From: Bacteroides sp. M10 | GTDB taxonomy: Bacteria > Bacteroidota > Bacteroidia > Bacteroidales > Bacteroidaceae | Length of the DNA stretch: 64,000 bases | Direction of reading: 5' to 3' | Assembly: GCF_014334015.1 (NCBI RefSeq) | Contig: NZ_CP060488.1 | Span: 4,298,501-4,362,500, forward strand | In this document: positions 26,800 through 35,537 of the stretch, one piece after another | Layout: the number at the start of each line of letters is the position of its first letter | Numbering within the stretch: the first letter of the stretch is position 1 | Notes under the pieces: model-generated | What the model was told of the DNA's origin: nothing | The model's database searches: none | The model's input: the letters and a program-made list of their open reading frames with translations, nothing else | Position numbers and translations under genes: made by a program

Positions 26800-28500
26800 A
26801 TGAAAATGAAATATATACTACCGATATTATGCTTGTTGTTTACGTTTGTTTCGTGTCAGGAAGATAATACGCCTCCGCCGCCCAATCCGAATCCCAACTA
26901 TACGGAAGTGGGACCTTCTATGGAGTTCGTTCATCCCGGTATTCTACACACGACAGCTGCCATTACCCGGATGCAGAACTTTGTGAATGGGAATGTTTCT
27001 CCGGCAATAGATTGTTACAGACTGTTGCAGCAGAGTCCTTTGTCTTCGTCTACTTATGAGATTCAAGGTCCTTTCACGGTTATTTCACGTTTCGGACAGA
27101 ACACTTCGTCGACCAAGACTCCAAGCGAAAAAGATCATGAAGCTGCTTATCTGAACGCTATCATGTGGTGTATTACCCAGAATCCGGCGCACGCTCAAAA
27201 GTCGATTGAGATATTGAATGCTTATGCCGGCACATTGCGTGAGATCGATATGAGTGATAATGACGCTCCCCTGTGCGCTGCTTTGCAGGGATTTCTTCTT
27301 GCTAATGCCGCTGAACTGATGAGACATACTTATCCTTCGGTATCGGATACGGATGTCAAGTCTTGGGAGAATATGTTCCGTAACGTATTTATTCCGGTAT
27401 TGAGAAACTTCTTTGCCAAATCTCCTTATGCAAACGGCAATTGGGGAACCGCTGCTATCAAGGCTTTTATGGCGTTCGGTATCTTTTTGGATGACGAAAG
27501 TTTCTATAACGAAGCGGTGACGTTTTTCTATGAGGGGCACGACAACGGAAGTTTGACGAACTATATTATGGAGAGCGGACAGTGTCAGGAAAGCGGACGT
27601 GACCAAAACCACACGATGCTGGGGATAGGACATCTGGCAGAAGCCTGCGAAATTGCTTATAATCAGGGCAACGAGACGCTTTGGAGCGCATCGGAAAACA
27701 GACTTATGAAAGGGTATGAGTATACAGCTAAGTATAATCTCGGATACGATGTGCCTTTTGAACCTTTTACAGATGTGACAGGAGTGAGATGGAATAATAT
27801 CTCTGATGATGATCGAGGAAAGTTCCGGCCTGTATTTGAGATTGCTTACAATCATTACGTAACTCGCAAAGGTCTGGAAATGCCGTATACGCAGCAGGTT
27901 ATCTCAAGAATCTCTCCGGAAGGGGATGCGATGTGGTGTGACCATCCGGGATATGGCACACTACTGTTCCGTACAGAATCGGGTATGCCGCCGAGCGAAG
28001 GAGCTATTGATGCGAAAGGAACCGAATGGAAGGTCGCTACGGCCAATGCAACGACAGCAGCAGACGGAGATAATTTGGTTGTGACACCTGCTTTGCAAAG
28101 CAATGGAAAATATAGAGGTGATATAGAGAGAAAGTCAACCTTCCACGTAGGTAATTATCCTATTGTAGCGGTAGTTATAAAAGGTCTTCCGGCGAAGAAA
28201 GCGATAACGTTTGACTCTCCCGAATATGGATCTTTAATAAATGATAAAGGTAACCAGCACGGACATGGCACTTATTCTACCGTTGAGAAGGAGTATGGTA
28301 CCGTTTATTACTGGGATTTGGTGACGGGAGCAAGTTACACGTTAGGTAAGCCGATACCTACGGATCAATCATTCAATATGTCTCTCAAGTTGAAGATTGC
28401 TGATCTTGAATATCCGGACGGCGTATCGCCTTATACCGTTAAATGGATGAAATCCTTTAGAAACGAGGCGGAACTGATTAAATATTTGGAAGAAAACTAA
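26800..28500 (+). CDS. alginate-lyase-fold lipoprotein with extra C-terminal domain
   Basis: 566 residues with lipobox FVSC (Cys19) and a proline-rich linker (PPPPNPNPN), so it is likely tethered, possibly on the cell surface. The alginate_lyase-type domain (about 42-400) has VHPGILHT, NGNWG (212-216), ESGQCQESGRDQNH (258-271), RPVFEIAYNHYV and WCDHPGYGTLLFRT. From about residue 405 a separate beta-rich domain (DNLVVTPALQSNGKYRGDI to the end) resembles the DUF4979-like tails of other Bacteroides surface proteins and may bind glycan; this is tentative. The lyase domain is a close paralogue of the C-terminal half of the next gene. It is a different branch from the YWWPDP/NNHG lyases at 2.7-5.1 kb. 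Predicted beta-elimination of a uronic-acid glycan; substrate unknown. Confidence 0.8.
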   Translation: MKMKYILPILCLLFTFVSCQEDNTPPPPNPNPNYTEVGPSMEFVHPGILHTTAAITRMQNFVNGNVSPAIDCYRLLQQSPLSSSTYEIQGPFTVISRFGQNTSSTKTPSEKDHEAAYLNAIMWCITQNPAHAQKSIEILNAYAGTLREIDMSDNDAPLCAALQGFLLANAAELMRHTYPSVSDTDVKSWENMFRNVFIPVLRNFFAKSPYANGNWGTAAIKAFMAFGIFLDDESFYNEAVTFFYEGHDNGSLTNYIMESGQCQESGRDQNHTMLGIGHLAEACEIAYNQGNETLWSASENRLMKGYEYTAKYNLGYDVPFEPFTDVTGVRWNNISDDDRGKFRPVFEIAYNHYVTRKGLEMPYTQQVISRISPEGDAMWCDHPGYGTLLFRTESGMPPSEGAIDAKGTEWKVATANATTAADGDNLVVTPALQSNGKYRGDIERKSTFHVGNYPIVAVVIKGLPAKKAITFDSPEYGSLINDKGNQHGHGTYSTVEKEYGTVYYWDLVTGASYTLGKPIPTDQSFNMSLKLKIADLEYPDGVSPYTVKWMKSFRNEAELIKYLEEN

Positions 28501-28547
28501 TCACCTTCCAATTATAAGGTAAAAAATAGGTAAAAAGAGGATAAAGG

Positions 28548-28589
28548 GAGGATGTGTCTTGAGTTACTGTAGACTTTCGATACACCCTC
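28548..28589 (+). repeat. imperfect hairpin between the two lyase genes
   Basis: GAGGATGTGTC (28548-28558) can pair with GATACACCCTC (28579-28589), 9 of 11 positions Watson-Crick. It lies in the 122-nt gap between genes and may be a partial terminator or an mRNA processing/stability element. No U-tract of note follows. Confidence 0.35.
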
Positions 28590-28622
28590 TTGTTATTATA
28601 TACATCATTAAAATATAGGTAA

Positions 28623-30884
28623 ATGATAAAGAAAAGAATACTCTCTTTGTGGATAAGTTTATGCGTTATCTGTATAGCCGGTGCCCAAGAAAAAGAACTG
28701 GCTTACTGTAATCGGCAAATACATAAAACATTAAAAGCGATAGGAACTTCTTCTAAAATTCCGAGATCCATGGATGCTCATAAGTTGCATTGGAATATGG
28801 TGGGTGTCGATGATTGGACGAGTGGCTTTTTTCCGGGAGTTTTATGGTATGATTACGAATATAGCCGGGAACCGGAGATAAAAGAAAAAGCCGTTTATTT
28901 CACCAGACTGTTAGAGCCTTTATCCCATAAAGTTACCAGTCATGATCTGGGATTCCAGATATTTTGTAGTTATGGTAATGCCTACCGTCTGACAAAGGAT
29001 AAATATTATAAGGACGTTATTCTCAAAAGTGCGGAAGAACTGTCAAAACTGTATAATCCCCGGGTCGGAACTATTCTGTCATGGCCGTGGAAAGTTGCGG
29101 AAAATGGTTGGCCGCACAATACAATCATAGACAATATGATGAATCTGGAATTATTATTCTGGGCGTCAAAGAATGGAGGAGGCAAAAAGTATTATGATAT
29201 GGCATTGTCACATGCTCGTGTGACTAAAGAAAATCACTTTCGTCAAGACGGCTCTTGCTATCATGTGGCCGTTTATGATACCATATCCGGCAGGCTTATA
29301 AAAGGAATCACTCACCAGGGATATAGTGACCGTTCTATGTGGGCACGCGGACAGGCATGGGCTATTTATGGCTATACGATGGTGTATCGTGAAACCCGTG
29401 ATAAGGATTTCCTGCGATTTGCAGAAAAGGTGGCCGATCTTTATATCAGTCGTTTGCCGGCCGACCTGATTCCATTCTGGGATTTTGATGCACCTGATAT
29501 TCCGGCAACATTCAAAGATGCTTCGGCTGCTGCGGTAACAGCGTCCGCCTTATTGGAACTGTCAACATTGGAAGACGATCCGGAACGATCCGAACAATAT
29601 TATGCATTAGCAAAAGAAATGCTTCATAGCTTATCTTCAGAGCACTATCAGAGTAGAAAGAAGAACTCTTCCTTTCTATTACATTCTACCGGGCATTATC
29701 CTGCCGGGGAAGAAATAGATGCTTCTATCATTTATGCCGATTATTACTATATAGAAGCACTTATGAGGTGGAAGAAAATAGAAGCAAAACAAGCTCTGTC
29801 GCAAGAGAATAAATTTATCCATCCGGGCATTCTACATACCCGGGAGAACCTGGAGCGAATCAGGCATTATGTAGACCAGAAGATAAATCCGGCTTATCAG
29901 TCTTATTTGTTGTTGCAGGCCGATCCTTGTGCTTCATCCGATTATCAGCTTCAGGGACCTTTTGAGGTTATAGCCCGCTTGGGAGTGAACAGCTATACAA
30001 AAAGACCGAGCGAAGATGACCATAAAGCAGCTTATTTGAATGCTCTGATGTGGACGATTACAGGAAAGGAAGCCCACGCCCGCAAATCAATCGAAATATT
30101 GAATGCGTATAGCGCTGTATTAAGACTGATTGGCCCCAATGATAATGATGATCCCCTGTGTGCTTCTTTACAAGGAAGTATGTTAGCCAATGCCGCCGAA
30201 CTTATCAAACATACGTATGACAAGGTTGAAAAGAAAGATATTGCAAGCTGGGAGCACATGTTGCGTACGGTATTTATTCCGGTTCTGGATACCTTTTTCA
30301 AAGCCAAGCCTTATACAAACGGAAACTGGGGAGCCGCTGCAACGAAAGCATATATGGCTTTCGGCATTTTCCTGGATGATGAATCTTTGTATAATCAGGC
30401 TGTTGACTTCTACTATAATGGTCACGATAATGGTACAATTAAAAATTATATTAGCGAAAGCGGGCAGTGCCAGGAGAGTGGACGCGATCAGGACCACGTG
30501 ATGTTCGGATTGGGTAATCTGTCTGAAGTTTGCGAAACAGGCTATAATCAAGGTGATGAAAAGATGTATGCCGCACTTGACAACCGTTTGCTGACCGGCT
30601 ACGAATATACGGTAAAGTATAATCTGGGAGAATCGGTTCCTTTCAAAGTCTGGACGGATATATCAGGACGTTATTGCGATTGGCAAGTGATTTCGGAGAA
30701 AGAACGAGGAGCCTTTCGCCCGATATTTGAGATTGTATACAACCACTATGTCGCCCGCAAGGGGTTGGATATGCCCTATACCCGGCGTGTAATGTCTAAA
30801 ATACCGATTGAGGGGGGCTCTAAATGGTGTGATGGTCCCGGATATGGAACATTACTTTTCAGGACACAAATGAATGAGAAATGA
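28623..30884 (+). CDS. fusion of GH88 unsaturated glucuronyl hydrolase with an alginate-lyase-fold domain
   Basis: 753 residues with signal peptide ending CIAGAQ (22). Residues 23-388 are a full GH88 domain: DDWTSGFFPGVLWYDYEY, HDLGFQIFCSYGNAYR (Asp108), IDNMMNLELLFW (Asp170) and HQGYSDRSMWARGQAWAIYG. After a short linker, residues 398-750 are a full alginate_lyase-type domain with HPGILHT, NGNWG (566-570), ESGQCQESGRDQDH (612-625), RPIFEIVYNHYV and WCDGPGYGTLLFRT, closely related to the upstream lipoprotein. The lyase half would create a 4,5-unsaturated uronate end and the GH88 half would remove it, so the protein could shorten chains processively in one polypeptide (inference). No lipobox, so probably periplasmic. 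The stop overlaps the GH92 start by 4 nt (ATGA). Confidence 0.88.
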   Translation: MIKKRILSLWISLCVICIAGAQEKELAYCNRQIHKTLKAIGTSSKIPRSMDAHKLHWNMVGVDDWTSGFFPGVLWYDYEYSREPEIKEKAVYFTRLLEPLSHKVTSHDLGFQIFCSYGNAYRLTKDKYYKDVILKSAEELSKLYNPRVGTILSWPWKVAENGWPHNTIIDNMMNLELLFWASKNGGGKKYYDMALSHARVTKENHFRQDGSCYHVAVYDTISGRLIKGITHQGYSDRSMWARGQAWAIYGYTMVYRETRDKDFLRFAEKVADLYISRLPADLIPFWDFDAPDIPATFKDASAAAVTASALLELSTLEDDPERSEQYYALAKEMLHSLSSEHYQSRKKNSSFLLHSTGHYPAGEEIDASIIYADYYYIEALMRWKKIEAKQALSQENKFIHPGILHTRENLERIRHYVDQKINPAYQSYLLLQADPCASSDYQLQGPFEVIARLGVNSYTKRPSEDDHKAAYLNALMWTITGKEAHARKSIEILNAYSAVLRLIGPNDNDDPLCASLQGSMLANAAELIKHTYDKVEKKDIASWEHMLRTVFIPVLDTFFKAKPYTNGNWGAAATKAYMAFGIFLDDESLYNQAVDFYYNGHDNGTIKNYISESGQCQESGRDQDHVMFGLGNLSEVCETGYNQGDEKMYAALDNRLLTGYEYTVKYNLGESVPFKVWTDISGRYCDWQVISEKERGAFRPIFEIVYNHYVARKGLDMPYTRRVMSKIPIEGGSKWCDGPGYGTLLFRTQMNEK

Positions 30885-33103
30885 ATAATAAACAAATGAA
30901 GATGACAATAAAGATATCCATCCTATTATTAAATATAGTTGGAGGACTATTGGTGTTGAGTTGTACCACACAACCCAAAGTAAATGCCGATTATTCGGTA
31001 TATGTGAATCCGTTTATAGGCAATGCGGATAACGGACATACTTTTCCGGGAGCATGTGTTCCTTTCGGTATGATTCAGGCGAGCCCGGAAACAGGAAATG
31101 ATGCCTGGAAGTATTGCAGCGGATATAATTTTGCGGATGATTCTATCATCGGCTTTGCCCAGACTCATTTAAGCGGAACGGGATGTCCTGATTTGGGTGA
31201 TATCCTCTTACTACCTTTCAGTGGGAAGATCGAAAACAATGTCTATAAAGGTAAGTTTGATAAGAGGTCAGAAAAGGCTTCTCCCGGATATTATGCTGTT
31301 CACCTGACAGATTTTGATGTGGATGTCGAACTGACTTCTACCCAACGGACAGCTTTTCATCGTTACGTTTATCATTCGGATGCACCATCCGGGTTACTGG
31401 TAGACTTGCAGAGCGGAGTCGTATGGGATCGGGAATGGCTTAAAAAACATGTGTTGTATGCTGATATGGATCTGCCGGATAACCATACCATCACCGGACA
31501 TCAGATGGTAGAGAACTGGGTGAAACGTTCCTATTATTATGTGATTTCTTTTGATAAACCCTATACGGTAAAGGATACCTTATCTTCTGTTGATCCGGAG
31601 AAAGGGAAACGTCTTCTGTTGGATTTCAATCTGGCGAAAGGGGATACCTTGCAAGTGAAAATAGCACTTTCAACGGTAGGAGTAGAGGGTGCCATTACAG
31701 CTTTGGAAAAAGAAAATCCGGCATGGAATTTTGAGGGAATCCGTACGAAGGCACATAACCAATGGAATCAACTATTCTCTAGAGTGAAAGTTACGGGAAG
31801 TGATGCACAGAAAACCAACTTTTATACATCGCTCTACCATCTGTTTATCCAACCTAACAACATTGCTGATATAGACGGTCGTTATCGTGGAGCCAATGAT
31901 AGTATATATACTTCGAAGACGGGTAGTTATTATTCTACTTTATCTTTGTGGGACACTTACAGGGCAGCTCACCCCTTATATACGATTCTATGTCCGGAAA
32001 AGGTGGATGGTATGATCCAGAGTATGCTTGACCATTATAAAATACAAGGATATCTGCCGATATGGGCTTTGTGGGGAAAGGAGAGTCATTGTATGATAGG
32101 GAATCATGCCATTCCTGTCATAGTGGATGCCTATCTGAAAGGTTTCCGCGGATTTGAACCGGAAGAGGCGTATGCTGCTATTCGTGGCACTTCAACCGTT
32201 AGTCATCAGCATTCCGACTGGGAGATTTATGACCAATACGGATATTATCCTTTCGATCTTATCCCAAAAGAATCTGTTTCCCGGACAATGGAATCGGGAT
32301 ATGATGATTATTGTGTGGCTCAAATGGCTAAAGCGCTGGGGAATGATGAAGATTATGCTTATTTCTCCAAACGCTCTTCCTATTATAAGAATCTGCTGGA
32401 CCCTTCAACAACCATGATGAGAGGGAAAGATTCGAAGGGGGACTGGCGTACTCCTTTTAACACCTTGTTATTGTCACATGCTGCCACTTCCGGCGGAGAT
32501 TATACGGAGGGGAATGCCTGGCAATATACTTGGCACGTGCAACATGACGTGGAAGGGTTAATCGAACTACTCGGAGGTAAAGAGAAGTTTGCCAATAAAC
32601 TGGACTCTTTATTTTTCCTGGAATCATCTAAAGAGAATACAGGATTCACCCAAGATGTAACGGGGCTTATCGGACAGTATGCACACGGCAATGAGCCAAG
32701 CCATCATGTGGCTTATTTATATAACTATGTGGGACAACCGCATAAAACACAGCAACTCATTCGTGAGATTTTTGACCGTTTCTATCTGCCCAAACCGGAT
32801 GGATTGTGCGGAAATGACGATTGCGGACAAATGTCTGCATGGTATATCTTCTCTGCAATGGGATTCTATCCGGTAAATCCGATTGGAGGGGAGTATATAT
32901 TAGGAGCACCGCAGATAGAAGAAGTCACCATTTCATTACCGAATCATAAAACATTCACGGTACAGGCAAAGGGCTTATCGGATGAAAATAAGTATGTGCA
33001 GTCGGTAACGTTGAATGACAAACCTGTTGAGAATTTCAGAATATATCATTCGGATATTATGAAAGGAGGAGAATTGGTATTTGTGATGACTGATCGATAT
33101 TGA
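30881..33103 (+). CDS. GH92 alpha-mannosidase, lipoprotein
   Basis: 740 residues with lipobox VLSC (Cys28). It shows the GH92 signature set: NPFIGNADNGHTFPGACVPF near the N-terminus, LWDTYRAAHPLY, IGNHAIPVIVDAYLKG, EGNAWQYTWHVQHDVEGL with the Glu expected as general acid, and GNDDCGQMSAWYIFSAMG with the Asp pair of the base. GH92 enzymes are calcium-dependent, inverting exo-alpha-mannosidases. Its start overlaps the stop of the GH88-lyase fusion, so translation is coupled. In this operon it would remove alpha-mannose exposed once GH88 has taken off an unsaturated uronate, suggesting a uronate-mannose substrate such as a microbial exopolysaccharide or other acidic glycan (inference). Confidence 0.93.
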   Translation: MNNKQMKMTIKISILLLNIVGGLLVLSCTTQPKVNADYSVYVNPFIGNADNGHTFPGACVPFGMIQASPETGNDAWKYCSGYNFADDSIIGFAQTHLSGTGCPDLGDILLLPFSGKIENNVYKGKFDKRSEKASPGYYAVHLTDFDVDVELTSTQRTAFHRYVYHSDAPSGLLVDLQSGVVWDREWLKKHVLYADMDLPDNHTITGHQMVENWVKRSYYYVISFDKPYTVKDTLSSVDPEKGKRLLLDFNLAKGDTLQVKIALSTVGVEGAITALEKENPAWNFEGIRTKAHNQWNQLFSRVKVTGSDAQKTNFYTSLYHLFIQPNNIADIDGRYRGANDSIYTSKTGSYYSTLSLWDTYRAAHPLYTILCPEKVDGMIQSMLDHYKIQGYLPIWALWGKESHCMIGNHAIPVIVDAYLKGFRGFEPEEAYAAIRGTSTVSHQHSDWEIYDQYGYYPFDLIPKESVSRTMESGYDDYCVAQMAKALGNDEDYAYFSKRSSYYKNLLDPSTTMMRGKDSKGDWRTPFNTLLLSHAATSGGDYTEGNAWQYTWHVQHDVEGLIELLGGKEKFANKLDSLFFLESSKENTGFTQDVTGLIGQYAHGNEPSHHVAYLYNYVGQPHKTQQLIREIFDRFYLPKPDGLCGNDDCGQMSAWYIFSAMGFYPVNPIGGEYILGAPQIEEVTISLPNHKTFTVQAKGLSDENKYVQSVTLNDKPVENFRIYHSDIMKGGELVFVMTDRY

Positions 33104-33167
33104 GTGTTTAGTGAAATGCTCCTTCACTCTTACAACATCTTCTGTATCTCTTTATTCATCAGCAATA

Positions 33168-33194
33168 GCGGGTGAAGCCCTATGCTTCACCCGC
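33168..33194. terminator. strong GC-rich hairpin between convergent genes
   Basis: Arms GCGGGTGAAGC (33168-33178) and GCTTCACCCGC (33184-33194) pair perfectly over 11 bp with the loop CCTAT. It lies between the stops of GH92 and the EamA transporter and probably ends transcription from both sides. There is no long U-tract. The core GGTGAAG/CTTCACC recurs at 35516. Confidence 0.65.
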
Positions 33195-33212
33195 CTCTTC
33201 ACCAGAACTTCC

Positions 33213-34127
33213 TTAATGTGACTGAACAATTTCTTTCTCTGGTATCTTCTGCGATTTCTTTCGTTGGTCGGCTAATATGACAATAATGACAGATAGTAAT
33301 ATAAGTAATAAACCGGCCAAAGATTGAAATGAAAAATGTTCCGCAAAGACTAATACTCCTACAACAACTGCAACCAGCGGTTCCATCGAGCCAAGGATGG
33401 CTGTTGTGGTGGAGCCTGCATACTTCACTGCTAAAATCAACGTCAAATCCGAGATGACTGTTGATAGAAATGCCAGTGCAAGGATATATAATCCGGCTTT
33501 TGTACCCGGAATGGCAGATATTCCCGTTGTACACAGACTATAGATAAAGAAGATGATGCAGCCGCCCAGGAGTACATAGAATGTAAGTACTTCAGCAGGC
33601 AGTTTACCTAAACCCGATTGATTCAGGGCAACAATATATATCCCGTAGGTCAATATGGTAAGAGCTGCCAGTCCGACTCCCATTAATCGAATACTGCTTC
33701 CTCCCGACCAGCACATGAATGCAACGCCTATCAATGATAGTGAAGCTGCCAGGAACAAAGCCTTTGATTTTTGCTCCTTAAAAAATACTACCATCAGGAA
33801 GCTGACGCATATAGGGTAGAGGAAGTGAATCGTTGTAGCCACTCCACTGCTTATATAATGGTAGGAATAAATAAGGAACAACGCTGTTAGAGCATACAAA
33901 GCACCTAACCCAGTGATGGAAATCAGATGTTTCATATTGACACTTAAAGGACTTTTATGTATGAGGCATACTGCTCCCATCATAAGAGTTGAAAACAGAA
34001 AACGATAAAAAAGAATGTTGGATTCATTCATCCCCATATCTCCCATTAGTGGGATAGTGAATAATGGAATGAGACCAAATGTGCCTGATGAAATCATGGC
34101 ATAAATAATACCTTTTAAACTTTTCAT
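33213..34127 (-). CDS. EamA-family (DMT superfamily) membrane transporter
   Basis: 304 residues from the ATG at 34127 (MKSLKGIIYAMISSGTFGLI). The frame is open to 34166, but a -7 box at 34153-34160 lies in that part, so the internal ATG is preferred. About ten hydrophobic helices in two EamA repeats are visible, with the typical GSMEPLVAVVVGVLVFAEHF segment in the second repeat. Probably an exporter of small metabolites or amino acids; substrate not predictable. It follows the Crp/Fnr gene on the same strand with a 69-nt gap. Confidence 0.9.
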   Translation of the reverse strand: MKSLKGIIYAMISSGTFGLIPLFTIPLMGDMGMNESNILFYRFLFSTLMMGAVCLIHKSPLSVNMKHLISITGLGALYALTALFLIYSYHYISSGVATTIHFLYPICVSFLMVVFFKEQKSKALFLAASLSLIGVAFMCWSGGSSIRLMGVGLAALTILTYGIYIVALNQSGLGKLPAEVLTFYVLLGGCIIFFIYSLCTTGISAIPGTKAGLYILALAFLSTVISDLTLILAVKYAGSTTTAILGSMEPLVAVVVGVLVFAEHFSFQSLAGLLLILLSVIIVILADQRKKSQKIPEKEIVQSH

Positions 34128-34152
34128 ATCATACGTATTTAAAATTTGAGCG

Positions 34153-34160
34153 CAAAGGTA
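34153..34160 (-). promoter_or_regulatory. -7 box of the EamA transporter gene
   Basis: Minus-strand TACCTTTG matches TAnnTTTG and lies 25 nt upstream of the chosen ATG. No good -33 element at 19-21 nt. Confidence 0.4.
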
Positions 34161-34196
34161 GGCCAACCGGAAGAACGAAAAGTTACCAAAGGGTAA

Positions 34197-34766
34197 TTAA
34201 TAAATATCGGCTCTGATTCTGCTCAAAGACTGTGGAGTTATATCCAGCCATGCGGAAAGATCTCTCATAGACAATCTTTGTACAAGTTGAGGCATTTTCT
34301 CAAGTAAGTACTGATATTGCTCTTTCTTACTCATCCAGTGGATGGATGAAAAATAGGAAGAAGATACTGCAAGCCATTCCTGGAGAAGCATTCTTCCCCA
34401 ATTGGATAGATTAATAGATGTTCCAAATAGGTCAGCCAAGTCTTTACGGGAGATTCTCCACAAAATGCAATCGTCTATCGTCTCTAAAGTGTATAAGGAT
34501 TGTCCGCTATGAATCAAATCGGGTGAACTAAAAGGAACCTCATTCTCTAGTGCAAAGAATACGATAAATTCTCTGCCTTCTCTGAAAATTGTACTTTTTA
34601 CGATCCCTTTCTCTACAAAATAGATATAATGATCTGCTTGACCCTCCTGCAGGATGGTCTCTTTCTTTTTCAGAGAAAGCCTTGTAAACTTTTCAAGTAA
34701 TATATTTATGTCTTTCTCGAAAAGCCCGTACTTGTCATTTAGTATTTTTCTGATGTTTGTATTCAT
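34197..34766 (-). CDS. Crp/Fnr-family transcriptional regulator
   Basis: 189 residues from the ATG at 34766 (MNTNIRKILNDKYGLFEKDI); an earlier ATG at 34790 overlaps the promoter and is unlikely. The cyclic-nucleotide-binding-like beta-roll covers about 25-125 (ETILQEGQADHYIYFVEKGIVKS). The C-terminal winged helix-turn-helix ends with LSAWLDITPQSLSRIRADIY. There are no cysteines suited to an Fnr iron-sulfur cluster, so it is a Crp-like sensor of unknown ligand. It may control the neighbouring EamA gene (inference). Confidence 0.88.
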   Translation of the reverse strand: MNTNIRKILNDKYGLFEKDINILLEKFTRLSLKKKETILQEGQADHYIYFVEKGIVKSTIFREGREFIVFFALENEVPFSSPDLIHSGQSLYTLETIDDCILWRISRKDLADLFGTSINLSNWGRMLLQEWLAVSSSYFSSIHWMSKKEQYQYLLEKMPQLVQRLSMRDLSAWLDITPQSLSRIRADIY

Positions 34767-34779
34767 AATATAAAAAAAA

Positions 34780-34787
34780 CAAAGATA
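34780..34787 (-). promoter_or_regulatory. -7 box of the Crp/Fnr regulator gene
   Basis: Minus-strand TATCTTTG, a consensus -7 box, 13 nt upstream of the ATG at 34766, giving a very short leader. The -33 element is not clear. Confidence 0.45.
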
Positions 34788-34831
34788 CATCGTACAATGT
34801 TGGCATGATCCGAGTCTTTTTCTTGTTTCAT

Positions 34832-34919
34832 GCCTTGAAACTATTAGTTTCTCGGTGTGAAACTACTGGTTTCCCGGTGTGAAACTTTTAGTTCTACGGC
34901 ATGAAACCAAAAGTTTCAC
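34832..34919. repeat. four tandem 22-nt palindromic repeats
   Basis: Four units of exactly 22 nt start at 34832, 34854, 34876 and 34898. Units 2 and 3 begin GGTGTGAAAC; all share the pattern GAAAC-5 nt-GTTTC or a close variant, so each unit is itself an imperfect palindrome. There are no spacers, so this is not a CRISPR array. It lies between the Crp/Fnr promoter and the 3' end of the DUF6078-like gene. Function unknown; it could be a protein-binding array or a mobile palindromic repeat. Confidence 0.8.
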
Positions 34920-34945
34920 ACCGGGAAAAACTATTTAGAGTAGCT

Positions 34946-35383
34946 TTACCAATTATATTCGTCAGTGTAACTGTCAAAGGCAGGTTCTTCCATAATTCCT
35001 TTCCGGCGGAAGAGTTGACAGATGAAGGCTTGGTCATTGGGAGTGATGGGACGTTCTTCCCGGTAGAAACGGTAATAAAGGTTTTTGCCGAAATGACTTA
35101 TCAGTTGGTTGCGGATACTGGTTCCATCTTTGAAGGGTACTTTATCCAATAGATGACTGATTCCCCAAGCTACGTGCATTTTTTCGGCAGTCTTGAAGTA
35201 AGGACAAGCAGTGCTGTCGGTCGGAATACTGACGGGATTTACGATGCTGATAAAAGAAGTATCGGCTGTGGTATGTAATGCTGCGACATGGCGCAGGCAA
35301 TCGGGTGCTTTCGGACAGTGTTCGTTGAAACAACGGGCATAGTTGTAAGGTACCGGTTTGTTTTTTAATTTGTTATCGTTCAT
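34946..35383 (-). CDS. DUF6078-like conserved hypothetical protein
   Basis: 145 residues, soluble, no signal peptide. The N-terminal third has clustered cysteines and histidines (YNYARCFNEHCPKAPDCLRH, then TACPYF), which suggests metal or iron-sulfur binding. The rest is basic and aromatic (YYRFYREERPITPNDQAFIC). It resembles the Bacteroides DUF6078 family by memory of the sequence type. No operon partner: the 3' side faces the 22-nt repeats. Function unknown. Confidence 0.75.
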   Translation of the reverse strand: MNDNKLKNKPVPYNYARCFNEHCPKAPDCLRHVAALHTTADTSFISIVNPVSIPTDSTACPYFKTAEKMHVAWGISHLLDKVPFKDGTSIRNQLISHFGKNLYYRFYREERPITPNDQAFICQLFRRKGIMEEPAFDSYTDEYNW

Positions 35384-35411
35384 TTTTTTTATTATTGAAT
35401 CGCTTGGTTGA

Positions 35412-35419
35412 CAAAGGTA
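35412..35419 (-). promoter_or_regulatory. -7 box of the DUF6078-like gene
   Basis: Minus-strand TACCTTTG matches TAnnTTTG, 28 nt upstream of the start codon. A -33 element is not evident. Confidence 0.4.
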
Positions 35420-35515
35420 GGCTTTTTTATATTAGGAGGGGAGGTTTGAAATAGAAAAAATGCCCGGATGTGTAAATCAATGATACCGTCGATGACAGAT
35501 TCATTGTGAAACAAT

Positions 35516-35537
35516 GGTGAAGGGTGTGCCCTTCACC
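35516..35537. repeat. perfect hairpin GGTGAAGGG/CCCTTCACC
   Basis: 9-bp arms (35516-35524 and 35529-35537) with the 4-nt loop TGTG. A further half copy, GGTGAAGGG, lies at 35574-35582. It sits in the 278-nt gap between two divergent genes, upstream of the DUF456 promoter, so it is not a terminator for a known gene. The core matches the hairpin at 33168. Confidence 0.6.

Noticed and set aside
33104..33212. Short gene in the gap between GH92 and the EamA transporter
   Set aside because: Only hairpins are seen there; no frame with start, stop and protein-like composition.
34832..34919. CRISPR array
   Set aside because: The 22-nt units abut with no spacers, and no cas genes are nearby.
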